NCBI GenBank assembly: GCA_963762635.1
Contig: CAVXLQ010000002.1
Span: 1-64,000 of the forward strand
Source of the DNA: Tenggerimyces sp963762635
GTDB lineage: Bacteria > Actinomycetota > Actinomycetes > Propionibacteriales > Actinopolymorphaceae
Reading direction: 5' to 3'
DNA length: 64,000 bases
Part shown: positions 16,652 to 25,505 of the stretch, piece after piece
How the letters are laid out: every line of letters starts with the position of its first letter
Position numbering within the stretch: position 1 is the first letter of the stretch
Notes under the pieces: generated by a model
What the model was told of the DNA's origin: nothing
What the model saw: only the letters and a program-made list of their open reading frames with translations
Databases searched by the model: none
Translations under genes and position numbers: made by a program

Positions 16652-16850
16652 GAAATGATCGGCCCGCCCAGAGCCTGCAGTCCGTTCAGGCGGAGTGGCG
16701 ACGACGCGGGGCTGCTGCGACGGGAAATGATCGGCCCGCCCAGAGCCTGCAGTCCGTTCAGGCGGAGTGGCGACGACGCGGGGCTGCTGCGACGGGAAAT
16801 GATCGGCCCGCCCAGAGCCTGCAGTCCGTTCGGGGGGACGACGCGGGGCT
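16652..16850. repeat. 72-bp tandem repeat, about 2.7 copies
   Basis: Units start at 16652, 16724 and 16796, each beginning GAAATGATCGGCCCGCCCAG. The first two are nearly identical over 72 bp; the third diverges after about 37 bp. 72 is a multiple of 3, and all frames stay open through it. However, the array lies after the regulator's stop and before GTG 17062 without a start-site signal, so I read it as non-coding. The rest of the 16644-17061 gap shows nothing recognisable. Confidence 0.85.
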
Positions 16851-17061
16851 GGCGCTTTGCGGGCCGATCCGTGTACGGAGACGACGAGCCCTGACCGCTG
16901 TCCCCACCGCAACGTACGCCGACGCTAGGGCGGTCCCTTGCCCTGGACAACCTCGCCGGACGTCAGCTTCAGGGCAATGTCCGGAAGCGGGCGGGCAAAG
17001 ATCTCCCGAGCGCTCCGGGTATGCCCCATTCGCGCCTCCGACAACACATAAGGTCGAGCCC

Positions 17062-19008
17062 GTGAGTGCATCGAACACAGCGCCGTACGGCGAGTGGATC
17101 TCCCCCATCGAAGCGGCCAGCCTCACCCGAGGTGGCCGGGTGTTCAGCTTCCCGACGTTCGCCGGCGACGAGCTCTGGTGGTCGGAGGCACGCCCCAGCG
17201 AGTCCGGCCGCAGCGTCGTCGTCAGGCGCCGCGCGGACGGCGAACGCGTCGACCTGATCCCCCAGCCCTGGAACGCGCGGAGCCGCGTGCACGAGTACGG
17301 CGGCGTCTCGTTCGTCCCGCTGCCGGACGGCGCGCTGGCGTTCGTCGAGTTCACCGACCAGCGCCTCTACCGCGTCGTCCCGGGCCAGGACCCCGTACCG
17401 CTCACCCCGGAGTCGGACAACAAGCTGCGCTTCGCCGAGCTCCAGCTCAGCCCGGACCAGACCGAGATCCTCTGCATCCACGAACGCCACGGCGACGACA
17501 TCGAACGGGCCATCGCCGCCGTTCCGCTCGACGGCAGCGCGGCGAACGACGTGAGTGCCATCCGCGAGCTCGTCAGCGGCTCGCGCTTCCTCTCCAACCC
17601 GCGGATCTCCCCCGACGGCTCCAAGCTGTCGTGGCTCGCCTGGGACCACCCGAACATGCCCTGGGACGGCACCGAGCTGCGCATCGGCGCGATCGAGAAC
17701 GGCCGCGTCGACAGCTGGGACACCGTCCTCGGCGGCCCGGCCGAGGCCGTCTACCAGCCGGAATGGGCGTCGAACGACGAGCTCTACGTCGTGAGCGACC
17801 GCTCCGGCTTCTGGAACCTCTACCGCCTGAAGCCCGGCAACGATCCCGAGCCGCTGCATCCGGTCGAGGAGGAGTTCGCCCAGCCGCTGTGGCTGCTCGG
17901 CATGAGGACGTACGGCGTGCTCCCAGACGGCCGCATCGCCGCCGTCCACGGGCTCGGGGTCCAGCGCATCGGCATCCTCGACCCCGCCACCGGGGCGCTC
18001 GACGACCTCGACCTGCCGTTCTCGGGGTTCGAGGTGATGGTCGACATCTCGGGCGGCCGGTTCGCCGCGCTCGCCTACCGGCCGGACCGGCCGGCGTCGC
18101 TGATCGTCGTCGACCTCGAGACCGGCACGCACGAGGTGATGGGTGAGGCGTACGAGGCCAACGCCGTGCCGGACGCCGCGTACCTCCCGGTGGCCGAGTC
18201 GACGACGCTCCGTCCCGCGGGCGGCCGCGACGTGCACGTCCACATCTACCCGCCCCGCAACCCCGACTTCCAGGCGCCGGAGGGCGAGCTGCCGCCGTAC
18301 GCGGTGTTCGTGCACGGCGGACCGACCGCGATGCAGCACGCGAAGTACGACCTCAGCATCGCCTACCTCACCAGCCGCGGCATCGGCGTGCTCGACGTCA
18401 ACTACGGCGGCTCGTCCGGGTACGGGCGCGCCTATCGCGAGCGGCTGACCAAGCAGTGGGGCATCGTCGACGTCGAGGACAGCGTCGCGGCGGCGCAGGC
18501 GCTGGTCGAACGTGGGGACGCCGACCCCGCGCGGCTCGCGATCCGCGGCGGCTCGGCTGGCGGCTGGACCGCGTTGTGCGCGGCGGTCGCGACGGAGACG
18601 TTCGCCGCGGCGAACTCCCTGTTCGGCCCGGCCGACCTGCGCTCGTTCGCCGCGACCACGCACGACTTCGAGGCGCGGTATCTGGACGCGCTGATCGGCT
18701 CGCTGCCCGAGGACGCCGCGATCTACGACGAACGGTCGCCGATCACGCACGTGGCCAAGACCCACTGCCCGGTGCTGATCCTGCAGGGCGAGGAGGACCG
18801 CGTCGTGCCGAAGGAACAGTCGCAGCTGTTCGCCGATGCCCTGCGGGACTTGGGGATTCGGCACGCGCTGATCATGTTCCCGGGCGAGCAGCACGGCTTC
18901 CGGAAGACCGAGTCGATCGTCGCCGCGACCGAGGCGGAGCTGTCGTTCTACGGCCAGGTGCTCGGCTTCACCCCGCCAGGGGTGCGGCCGATCGAGATCA
19001 CGCCCTAG
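17062..19008 (+). CDS. S9-family serine peptidase (dipeptidyl / acylaminoacyl peptidase)
   Basis: Starting at GTG 17062 the protein has 648 residues. The first about 380 form a beta-propeller (FVEFTDQRLYRVV, SNPRISPDGSKLSWLAWDHP, YVVSDRSGFWNLYRLKPGND). The alpha/beta-hydrolase catalytic domain follows: NYGGSSGYGRAYRERLTKQW, nucleophile Ser in IRGGSAGGWT, catalytic Asp in LQGEEDRVVPKEQS and His in FPGEQHGFRK. No signal peptide is seen, so it should be cytosolic and cleave short peptides whose size is limited by the propeller pore. Immediately followed by the small gene at 19018, 9 bp later. Confidence 0.93.
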   Translation: MSASNTAPYGEWISPIEAASLTRGGRVFSFPTFAGDELWWSEARPSESGRSVVVRRRADGERVDLIPQPWNARSRVHEYGGVSFVPLPDGALAFVEFTDQRLYRVVPGQDPVPLTPESDNKLRFAELQLSPDQTEILCIHERHGDDIERAIAAVPLDGSAANDVSAIRELVSGSRFLSNPRISPDGSKLSWLAWDHPNMPWDGTELRIGAIENGRVDSWDTVLGGPAEAVYQPEWASNDELYVVSDRSGFWNLYRLKPGNDPEPLHPVEEEFAQPLWLLGMRTYGVLPDGRIAAVHGLGVQRIGILDPATGALDDLDLPFSGFEVMVDISGGRFAALAYRPDRPASLIVVDLETGTHEVMGEAYEANAVPDAAYLPVAESTTLRPAGGRDVHVHIYPPRNPDFQAPEGELPPYAVFVHGGPTAMQHAKYDLSIAYLTSRGIGVLDVNYGGSSGYGRAYRERLTKQWGIVDVEDSVAAAQALVERGDADPARLAIRGGSAGGWTALCAAVATETFAAANSLFGPADLRSFAATTHDFEARYLDALIGSLPEDAAIYDERSPITHVAKTHCPVLILQGEEDRVVPKEQSQLFADALRDLGIRHALIMFPGEQHGFRKTESIVAATEAELSFYGQVLGFTPPGVRPIEITP

Positions 19009-19017
19009 CCTCAAGGC

Positions 19018-19539
19018 ATGGACGCGCAGCTGTTGGCCGCGCTCGTCGACGAGGCGGGCCGCAAGTCGGACCTGCTGTGGCTCCGCTACGCCGGCCTGGA
19101 CCGGGCGCGGGCGGTGTGGCACGCCTGGCAGGACGGGGCGGCGTACGTGGTCGCCGGTGGCGGTGAGCAGCCCGCTCCCGGCCTCGCCGAGGCGAAAGAA
19201 GTCACGGTGACCGCGCGGGCGAAGGACAGCCAGGCCCGGCTGGTCACCTGGCAGGCTCGCGCCGAGCAGCTCGCCCCCGGCTCACCCGAGTGGGACACCG
19301 CGCTCGCCGCCTTGCGCGGCGAACGACTGAACGCCACCCACGCGGAGAATCTGCCGGCCCGCTGGGCGAGCGAGTCGACGATCACCAAGCTCGTGCCGAC
19401 CGGCGACGTCCTCGAGCACCCCGGCAAGATGCCGACCGCCGACGAGGCCGCGCCGCCTCCGGACAGCCCGGCGACGACACGGGGCAAGCTGCCCTGGGTC
19501 TTCCACCGCCGCCCCAAGCACGGGCCGAAGCTGTCGTGA
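19018..19539 (+). CDS. Conserved actinobacterial protein of unknown function
   Basis: The 173-residue soluble protein starts MDAQLLAALVDEAGRKSDLL. The pattern LLWLRYAGLDRARAVWHAWQ, DGAAYVVAGGGEQPAPGLAE and VTVTARAKDSQARLVTWQAR suggests a small mixed fold, loosely like FMN-binding split-barrel proteins; I cannot confirm that. The C-terminal third is proline-rich and ends with a basic tail (PWVFHRRPKHGPKLS). The stop overlaps the start of the amidohydrolase at 19536 (GTGA), and both follow the S9 peptidase gene at short distance, so the three are probably co-transcribed. Confidence 0.6.
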   Translation: MDAQLLAALVDEAGRKSDLLWLRYAGLDRARAVWHAWQDGAAYVVAGGGEQPAPGLAEAKEVTVTARAKDSQARLVTWQARAEQLAPGSPEWDTALAALRGERLNATHAENLPARWASESTITKLVPTGDVLEHPGKMPTADEAAPPPDSPATTRGKLPWVFHRRPKHGPKLS

Positions 19540-20663
19540 GCGAGCTGGCGGAGGCCGTTCAAGCCCTGGACCTGGTCGATCATCACGTCCACGGCGCACT
19601 CTCGACCGACGCCGACGACTTCGAGCAGCTGATCTCCGAGTCCGACCGACCGTTGCCCGACGGGCTGAACGCGTTCGACTCTCAACTGGGCTTCGCGATT
19701 CGCCGGTGGTGCGCTCCCGTTCTCGGGCTCGAGCCGCACGCGTCCGCCGAAGACTACCTGGCAGCACGCCGCGAGCTCGGTACGGACGATGTCAACCGGC
19801 GCTTGCTGCACGCGTCCGGCATCGCCCACTACCTCCTGGAGACGGGCTACGCGGCGGATCGGATCCTCGACCTCGACGGCATGAGTCTCGCCTCGGGCGC
19901 CACGACCGACGAGGTCGTCCGGCTGGAGTCGGTCGCCCAGGAGGTCGCGGGATCCGGCTGTACGGCGGCCGAGTTCGCGCCCCGCTTCGCCGAGGCGTTG
20001 GACGAACAGCTCGGCTCGGCTGTGGGGACGAAGACGATCGTGGCGTACCGGTTGGGCCTCGACTTCGAGCCTCACCAGCCTTCCCTGAGCGACGTAGAGG
20101 CCGCCGCGGGCCAGTGGCTGGCGAGCGACTCGACCGACCGGGTGAGCGATCCCGTCCTCCTCCGGCACCTCATCTGGGCAGGCGTCGAACGCGGCCTGCC
20201 GCTGCAGTTCCACGTCGGGATCGGCGACCCGGATCTGCGCCTGCACCGGGCGAACCCGCTGCTGTTGACGGAGTTCATCGAGCTGGCCGAGCCGTACGGC
20301 ACGCCGCTGATGCTCTTGCACTGCTACCCGTTCCATCGCGAGGCGGGCTTCCTGGCGCACGCGTACGCGAACGTCTACTTCGACGTCGGTCTCGCGGTGA
20401 ACTACACCGGCGCGCGGGCCGCGGCGATCGTCGCGGAGTCGTTGGAGATGGCACCGTTCGGCAAGCTGCTGTTCTCCTCGGACGCGTGGGGACCGGCCGA
20501 GCTGCACTACCTCGGCGCCCACCTGTGGCGGCGCGCGATCACCCACGTGCTGGGCGAGTTCGTCGATGCCGGCGAATGGTCCGAGGCGGACGCGATCCGG
20601 GTCGCGACGATGATCGGCCGCGACAATGCGCGCCGCGTCTACGGACTTTCACCCGTCGCATAG
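19536..20663 (+). CDS. Amidohydrolase family 2 (TIM-barrel metal-dependent hydrolase)
   Basis: GTG 19536 overlaps the previous stop. The 375-residue protein opens with ALDLVDHHVHGALSTDADDF, an HxH metal site in the first barrel strand. It has LPLQFHVGIGDPDLRLHRAN (strand-5 His), TPLMLLHCYPFHREAGFLAH (strand-6 His), NVYFDVGLAVNYTGARAA and LLFSSDAWGPAELHYLGAHL (strand-8 Asp). These are the metal ligands expected in PF04909 enzymes (decarboxylases, lactonases or amidases). The C-terminus (ATMIGRDNARRVYGL) is the standard family tail. The substrate is not predictable from sequence. Confidence 0.88.
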   Translation: MSELAEAVQALDLVDHHVHGALSTDADDFEQLISESDRPLPDGLNAFDSQLGFAIRRWCAPVLGLEPHASAEDYLAARRELGTDDVNRRLLHASGIAHYLLETGYAADRILDLDGMSLASGATTDEVVRLESVAQEVAGSGCTAAEFAPRFAEALDEQLGSAVGTKTIVAYRLGLDFEPHQPSLSDVEAAAGQWLASDSTDRVSDPVLLRHLIWAGVERGLPLQFHVGIGDPDLRLHRANPLLLTEFIELAEPYGTPLMLLHCYPFHREAGFLAHAYANVYFDVGLAVNYTGARAAAIVAESLEMAPFGKLLFSSDAWGPAELHYLGAHLWRRAITHVLGEFVDAGEWSEADAIRVATMIGRDNARRVYGLSPVA

Positions 20664-20705
20664 GGTTTGCCCCGTACGTACGAGGCGCAAAGGAGGTCCG
20701 GTGCG

Positions 20706-21965
20706 GTGACGAGCAGCACGCCGACCAGGGTCTTCGCCGCACGACTCGCGTCGACCGCCGTCTTCGACCCCCATGGCGATCCCGTGGGCAAGGTCCGCGA
20801 CATCGTCGCGATGCTGCGTACGGACCAACGCCCGCCACGCATCCTCGGCCTCGTCGTCGAGGTCCTCGGCCGGCGGCGAGTATTCCTCCCGATGACCCGG
20901 GTCACGCGCGTCGACGCCGGCCAGGTGGTCACGACCGGCCTGGTGAACATGCGCAAGTTCGAGCAGCGACCTACCGAGACGCTCGTGCTCGGCGAGATGT
21001 TCGACCGCCGCGTCACGCTGGAGGAGACCGGCGAGCAGGTCACGGTCTTCGATGTAGGGCTCGAGCAGAACCGCAACCGGGACTGGGAAGTCACGAAGAT
21101 CGCGATCGTCAAGGGGGCGAAGCGATTCGGCCGTCGCGGCCAGACCGCGGTCGTCGACTGGGACGCGGTGAGCGGCTTCGCGCTCGTGGAGGAGTCACAG
21201 GGCGCACGGCATCTCTTGGCGCGGCTGGAGGCGATGAAGGCGGCCGACCTGGCGAGCGTTCTGCACGACTTCTCCCCGAAGCGGCGGGCGGAGGTGGCGG
21301 CGGCGCTGGACGACGAGCGGTTGGCAGACGTGCTGGAGGAGCTGCCCGAGGAGGACCAGGTCCAGATCCTCGGCGAGCTCGACCTCGAGCGCGCGGCCGA
21401 CGTGCTGGAGGAGATGTCGCCGGACGACGCGGCGGACCTGATCGCCGAGCTGACGCCGGACCGGGCCGAGCAGTTGCTGTTGCTGATGGCGCCCGAGGAG
21501 GCGGACGACGTACGCCGGTTGCTCGCCTACGAGGAACGGACAGCTGGCGGCCTGATGACCACCGAGCCCGTGATCTTGCCGCCGGACGCGACGATCGCGG
21601 ACGCCCTGGCGCGGCTGCGCAACGAGGAGTTGACACCGGCGCTGGCAACGATGGTGTTCATCTGCCGCCCACCGATGGAGACGCCGTCCGGGCGCCTGAT
21701 CGGTGTCGCGCACTTCCAACGCCTGTTGCGAGAACCACCGTCGGATCTCGTGTCGAGCCTCGTCGACACCGACCTCGAGCCGCTGTGGCCGGAGGCGTCG
21801 CTCGACGAGGTGGCGAGCTACCTCGCCACGTACAACCTGATGGCCGCTCCCGTGGTCGACGAGGCCGGGAGGCTGCTCGGCGCGGTGACGGTCGACGACG
21901 TTCTGGACCATCTGCTGCCGGAGAACTGGCGCGAGCGGTACGCGGAGGTGACCCGTGGCACGTGA
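20706..21965 (+). CDS. Soluble MgtE-like protein (PRC-barrel, MgtE N-domain and CBS pair, no membrane domain)
   Basis: GTG 20706 is supported by a strong AAAGGAGG site ending at 20696. The 419-residue protein has an N-terminal PRC-barrel-like part (VFDPHGDPVGKVRDIVAMLR and a second repeat). The superhelical MgtE N-domain follows (LADVLEELPEEDQVQILGEL, ADVLEEMSPDDAADLIAELT), then two CBS motifs (ERTAGGLMTTEPVILPPDAT; LMAAPVVDEAGRLLGAVTVD). MgtE channels continue with five membrane helices, but this protein ends after the CBS domains. It matches the Rv1232c-type proteins of actinobacteria, from memory. It may sense Mg2+ or nucleotides through CBS and act on a partner such as the coupled DUF1003 membrane protein. 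Confidence 0.88.
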   Translation: MTSSTPTRVFAARLASTAVFDPHGDPVGKVRDIVAMLRTDQRPPRILGLVVEVLGRRRVFLPMTRVTRVDAGQVVTTGLVNMRKFEQRPTETLVLGEMFDRRVTLEETGEQVTVFDVGLEQNRNRDWEVTKIAIVKGAKRFGRRGQTAVVDWDAVSGFALVEESQGARHLLARLEAMKAADLASVLHDFSPKRRAEVAAALDDERLADVLEELPEEDQVQILGELDLERAADVLEEMSPDDAADLIAELTPDRAEQLLLLMAPEEADDVRRLLAYEERTAGGLMTTEPVILPPDATIADALARLRNEELTPALATMVFICRPPMETPSGRLIGVAHFQRLLREPPSDLVSSLVDTDLEPLWPEASLDEVASYLATYNLMAAPVVDEAGRLLGAVTVDDVLDHLLPENWRERYAEVTRGT

Positions 21966-22566
21966 CGATCGACCCACCGACCCCAACTCGGACCCGCGAC
22001 CGACGAAGGCGCGCCGCGACCGGGATCGCTTCCTGGTCTCGCGAACCGACGCGCAGCGGCTGGACGTTCCGCTGTACCCGCGGCGATCGCTGATCCGGTT
22101 CGAGTACGACCCGGAGTTCTTCGGGCGGTTCTCGGAGAACTTCGCCCGCTTCCTCGGGACCGCGCGGTTCATCGCGTACATGACGATCTTCGTCGCCGTA
22201 TGGATCCTGTGGAACATCTTCGCGCCGGACAACCTGCGGTTCGACCCGTTCCCGTTCATCTTCCTGACGCTGATGCTGTCGCTGCAGGCCTCGTACGCGG
22301 CGCCGCTGATCCTGCTCGCGCAGAACCGGCAGGAGGCGCGGGACCGGATTCAGTACAACCACGACCGGGACGTGGCGGACCGGACGCGTGCGGACATGGA
22401 GTTCCTGGCGCGGGAGGTCGCGTCGCTGCGGATGGCCGTCGGGGAGATGGCGACGCGAGATTTCCTGCGGTCGGAGCTGCGTTCGCTGCTGAACGAGCTG
22501 GACGAACGGGACACCGAGCGTGCTGATGGGCAAGCCTCGAAGACAGCAACCCCTGTTCGGGACTAG
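21955..22566 (+). CDS. DUF1003 membrane protein
   Basis: GTG 21955 lies inside the end of the MgtE-like gene (11-bp overlap), which indicates coupled translation. The 203-residue protein has a basic N-terminus. Two membrane helices follow (FIAYMTIFVAVWILWNIFAP; FPFIFLTLMLSLQASYAAPL, about residues 70-120), separated by the family motif around NLRFDPFPF. A coiled-coil C-terminus follows (RIQYNHDRDVADRTRADMEF and on). DUF1003 proteins are linked to Mg2+/MgtE-like genes in many actinobacteria; no function is established. The pair is the likely functional unit. Confidence 0.9.
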   Translation: MARDDRPTDPNSDPRPTKARRDRDRFLVSRTDAQRLDVPLYPRRSLIRFEYDPEFFGRFSENFARFLGTARFIAYMTIFVAVWILWNIFAPDNLRFDPFPFIFLTLMLSLQASYAAPLILLAQNRQEARDRIQYNHDRDVADRTRADMEFLAREVASLRMAVGEMATRDFLRSELRSLLNELDERDTERADGQASKTATPVRD

Positions 22567-22616
22567 GGTTTCAAGCTCGCCGGGCGGTCGCAGTGACCGC
22601 CTTGAGGGGAGCAGCT

Positions 22617-24530
22617 GTGAAACGACTGCTGGTGGGCTTTCTTGCCGTCTTCGTGGCCGGATCGTTCCTGGTCGCGCCCAATGCCTCTGCGACCAGTGCC
22701 GCCGCCAAGGCACCGGCACCGGCTCCGCAAGCCGCCAAGAGCCAGTACAAAGGGCTCAATCCGGGGAAGACGCAGACACTGCGGCAGCAGATCCCGGTCA
22801 ACGTGGTCTTCATCGGGTTCGACAAGGTCTCGGCCAGCAAGCTGAAGGCGGAGCTGCCGAAGTCGTACGACCCCGTGGTGCGGTCGCCCCAGTTCTATGG
22901 GCTGGCCGGCCGCGACATGGGTCTGCACTACGACTTCAAGTACCGCGTGATCGACACCAATCGGCGTTTCGAGGACAAGTTCTTCGGATTCCTTGCCAAG
23001 AAGGGCAAGTCGAACGCGCTGACGGCGTACCAGCAGCAGTACAACGACCAGCTGAACAACGTGCGCGACGTGACGCCGCAGGTGAAGTACATCGACGCGG
23101 TGTCGGTGGAGAGCTGGCTGGCGAGCAACGGGCGTTCGTCGTTGGGCATCAGCTCGCGCAGCTACACCGTCTACTACCTGAACTGGTTCAGCCGGAAGGA
23201 CTTCAAGTACCACGTGTACACGAAGACCGACGAGCCCGACCCGGACACCGGCTACAACTTCGGCGAGCAGCGCGCGTCCCGCAAGGTGATCGCGTGGGGC
23301 GGCACGAACAGCCGCTCGTGGTTCTTCGACCCGTCCGCCGGACCGGAGGCGTGGAGCGGCAGCTGGAACGTCGACGACGCCGACCTCGACGGCGACGACG
23401 TGGCCGACTACCGGGTCCCGCCGATCTGGGAGTACGGCGCGTACCGCCCGCAGAGCGCGCTCTACAGCGACCTGGGCAAGCTGACCCGCTACGCGGCGAT
23501 CAACCTGCTCTTCACGACCTCGCCGCTCTACGACCCGTTGAACACGACACCTGGGCCGGGTGGCAAGAAGGTCGTGCACATCGAGGTGCTGCAGGACAAT
23601 CCGGCCTCCGATGGGCTTGCGTACATCCGCGGCCAGTTCGTGAAGTCGAAGATGGCGGCGTTCCAGCCCTACTACGACTGGTCCGTCAAGACTGAGTTGA
23701 CGGATCCGATCGACGCCGGAGCCAAGCGGGCCTTGAACATCTGGGCAGGCCTGGTCGAAGAGGACGACTGCTGGAACGCGTACGGGGACCCAGGTGCTGA
23801 GCTCTTCTGCTACTTCGCGGAGAACAAGGCGAAGTACCAGCCCTCGTACCGACCGAAGGACTACGTGGGCTCGATCTGGGCGTTCGACACGACCGACTCC
23901 GTGGTGGCAGGTCTGCTCGGGTACGCCGACGACAACTACACCGACGGCACGCAGACCGAGACGTTCGCGTTCGACACCCCGGAGACGCGCGAGGCGGGGT
24001 ACGGCTTCACGACGACCGCGGTGCACGAGTTCGGGCACCACATCGGGATGTCGCACCCGCACGACGGCTACGACTCCGAGTCCGCGGTGGACTACGAGGG
24101 CTCGGGCGAGTTCTACCTGGCGCAGTCGGGCGACGAGTCGAACACGATGATGAGCTACATCGACCTGAACTGGGACTTCAGCCAGTTCGACCGGGACAAC
24201 ATGTACCGGTGGGAGACCGCTGGCTACCTGAACCAGGCGAACGCCCTCGCCGGCGCGGTGCTGGCTCACCCGAAGGCGTGGAAGGTGCGCGGCCTCCTGG
24301 CGGCTGCCGACGCGTACGCGTCGCTGGCCAAGTCGGAGTTCCGGAACTGGCGGTACCTGGACGGGGTGAACCACGCCCTGAAGTCGTACCGGACGGTGCA
24401 GAAGGCGGCCGCTCTGCTGGGCGTGACCGAGCCTCCGGAGGTCGCGGCCAAGCGGGCGCCCGGCGGGCGGCCGGACAACCACCCGGCGCAGCCAGAGCCC
24501 CTGCACGGGCCTCGCAGCGACCAGCGGTAG
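22617..24530 (+). CDS. Secreted metzincin-type zinc metallopeptidase
   Basis: GTG 22617 follows TGAGGGGA at about 6 bases. The 637-residue precursor has a signal peptide (KRLLVGFLAVFVAGSFLVAP, then an alanine-rich ASA-type cleavage region, about residue 28). The catalytic site is TTTAVHEFGHHIGMSHPHDG, i.e. HExxHxxGxxH, with a downstream methionine in NTMMSYIDLNWDFS as a possible Met-turn. The N-terminal 350 residues contain no motif I recognise, but have many Tyr/Trp and a DADLDGDDVADYR calcium-binding-like segment. The proline-rich tail has no sorting signal. Likely an extracellular protease; substrate unknown. A rho-independent-type hairpin follows. Confidence 0.88.
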   Translation: MKRLLVGFLAVFVAGSFLVAPNASATSAAAKAPAPAPQAAKSQYKGLNPGKTQTLRQQIPVNVVFIGFDKVSASKLKAELPKSYDPVVRSPQFYGLAGRDMGLHYDFKYRVIDTNRRFEDKFFGFLAKKGKSNALTAYQQQYNDQLNNVRDVTPQVKYIDAVSVESWLASNGRSSLGISSRSYTVYYLNWFSRKDFKYHVYTKTDEPDPDTGYNFGEQRASRKVIAWGGTNSRSWFFDPSAGPEAWSGSWNVDDADLDGDDVADYRVPPIWEYGAYRPQSALYSDLGKLTRYAAINLLFTTSPLYDPLNTTPGPGGKKVVHIEVLQDNPASDGLAYIRGQFVKSKMAAFQPYYDWSVKTELTDPIDAGAKRALNIWAGLVEEDDCWNAYGDPGAELFCYFAENKAKYQPSYRPKDYVGSIWAFDTTDSVVAGLLGYADDNYTDGTQTETFAFDTPETREAGYGFTTTAVHEFGHHIGMSHPHDGYDSESAVDYEGSGEFYLAQSGDESNTMMSYIDLNWDFSQFDRDNMYRWETAGYLNQANALAGAVLAHPKAWKVRGLLAAADAYASLAKSEFRNWRYLDGVNHALKSYRTVQKAAALLGVTEPPEVAAKRAPGGRPDNHPAQPEPLHGPRSDQR

Positions 24531-24547
24531 CCCGTACGTAGGCGCAC

Positions 24548-24584
24548 AGCGGCCCCTCCGTCCCTCGCGGACGGAGGGGCCGCT
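24548..24584. terminator. Bidirectional terminator hairpin
   Basis: AGCGGCCCCTCCGTCC pairs perfectly with GGACGGAGGGGCCGCT around a 5-base CTCGC loop. It sits between the 3' ends of the convergent metallopeptidase (+) and LLM oxidoreductase (-). A short T-rich run (TGCCTTATCT) follows. Confidence 0.85.
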
Positions 24585-24592
24585 GCCTTATC

Positions 24593-25393
24593 TCAAGCGG
24601 GTGGGCCCTGCCGGATGACGGTCCGGTACTCCTCGGGGCTCCCGGGAGCCAGCGCGACCCACCAGGTCGCGCCGGCCTCCTCGTACTCGGCGACCTTGGG
24701 CGTGGCGAACCACCCGTTGGCGGCGATCTCGAACGGCGCGTCGCCTCGGAGCTCCCAGGCGAACGCCGCTGCGGCCGCGATGTCGGCGACACTGATCGGC
24801 TGCTGGGTCGCCTGGTTGTCGGTCATCAGGTAGACGCCGTCCCAGCGGACCGCCCGCCGCATCGGCTTCCGGTTCGGCCAACCGGCCGCCACCCAGACCG
24901 GCACCCGCGGCGACTGCAGCGGCGGCGGGGCGATCTGGGCATCAGTCAGCCGGAAGTGCCTGCCCTGATAGGAGAACGGGCGCCCGGACCACAGGCCGGT
25001 CACGGCGTCGAGCGCCTCGTCGAGCTGCTGGGCGCGGATCTTCAGATCCCACTCGTCGCCGAACGGGACGAAGTCGTGCTCGGCGTGCCCCAGCGCGGCA
25101 CCGAAGACGAGCCTCCCGCCGGACAGGTGGTCGAGGGTCGCCGTCTGCCGCGCCACCTCCCCGGGTCGCCGCCTCGGCAGTGGGGCGAGGAACACCCCGA
25201 CCTTGACGCGCTCGGTCCTGAGGACGACCGCTGTCAGGCCGATCCACGGGTCGATCGCCGGTGTCGGGCCGCCAAGCCCGTCCTGCAGGAAGAAGCCGTC
25301 CCAGCCGGCCGCCTCGGCCTCGTACGCCAGCTCTCCCAGCAACCGCGGGTCGGCGTAGGGCCCGTCAATGGGTACATCGAGTCCGAATCGCAT
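24593..25393 (-). CDS. LLM-class (luciferase-like) flavin-dependent oxidoreductase
   Basis: The 266-residue protein starts MRFGLDVPIDGPYADPRLLG. Bacterial-luciferase-like TIM-barrel signatures are present: AEAAGWDGFFLQDGLGG, VKVGVFLAPLPRRRPGEVAR, LDHLSGGRLVFGAALGHAEH, DEALDAVTGLWSGRPFSYQG. FMN or F420 can be the cofactor; the sequence does not decide it. It is divergent from the DUF1989 operon at 25506 with 112 bp between, so it may share control with that catabolic set. Length is at the short end of the family (300-350 typical). Confidence 0.88.
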   Translation of the reverse strand: MRFGLDVPIDGPYADPRLLGELAYEAEAAGWDGFFLQDGLGGPTPAIDPWIGLTAVVLRTERVKVGVFLAPLPRRRPGEVARQTATLDHLSGGRLVFGAALGHAEHDFVPFGDEWDLKIRAQQLDEALDAVTGLWSGRPFSYQGRHFRLTDAQIAPPPLQSPRVPVWVAAGWPNRKPMRRAVRWDGVYLMTDNQATQQPISVADIAAAAAFAWELRGDAPFEIAANGWFATPKVAEYEEAGATWWVALAPGSPEEYRTVIRQGPPA

Positions 25394-25505
25394 GCGGCTG
25401 GCTTACCAGGGAGCACCGACAGCTTGGTCCATCGCACAGTCGACGCCGCAGAGGGTGGAGCTTTCTCCATGGCGGCGGGTACGGCAGACCTGGTGTGCTC
25501 GACCC

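Noticed and set aside
16643..17061. An N-terminal extension of the S9 peptidase through the 72-bp repeats
   Set aside because: The upstream frame overlaps the regulator gene out of frame and lacks a start signal; family homology begins at GTG 17062.
16969..19122. 717-codon minus-strand frame over the S9 peptidase gene
   Set aside because: Antisense shadow with no domain signature; the plus strand has the complete catalytic triad.
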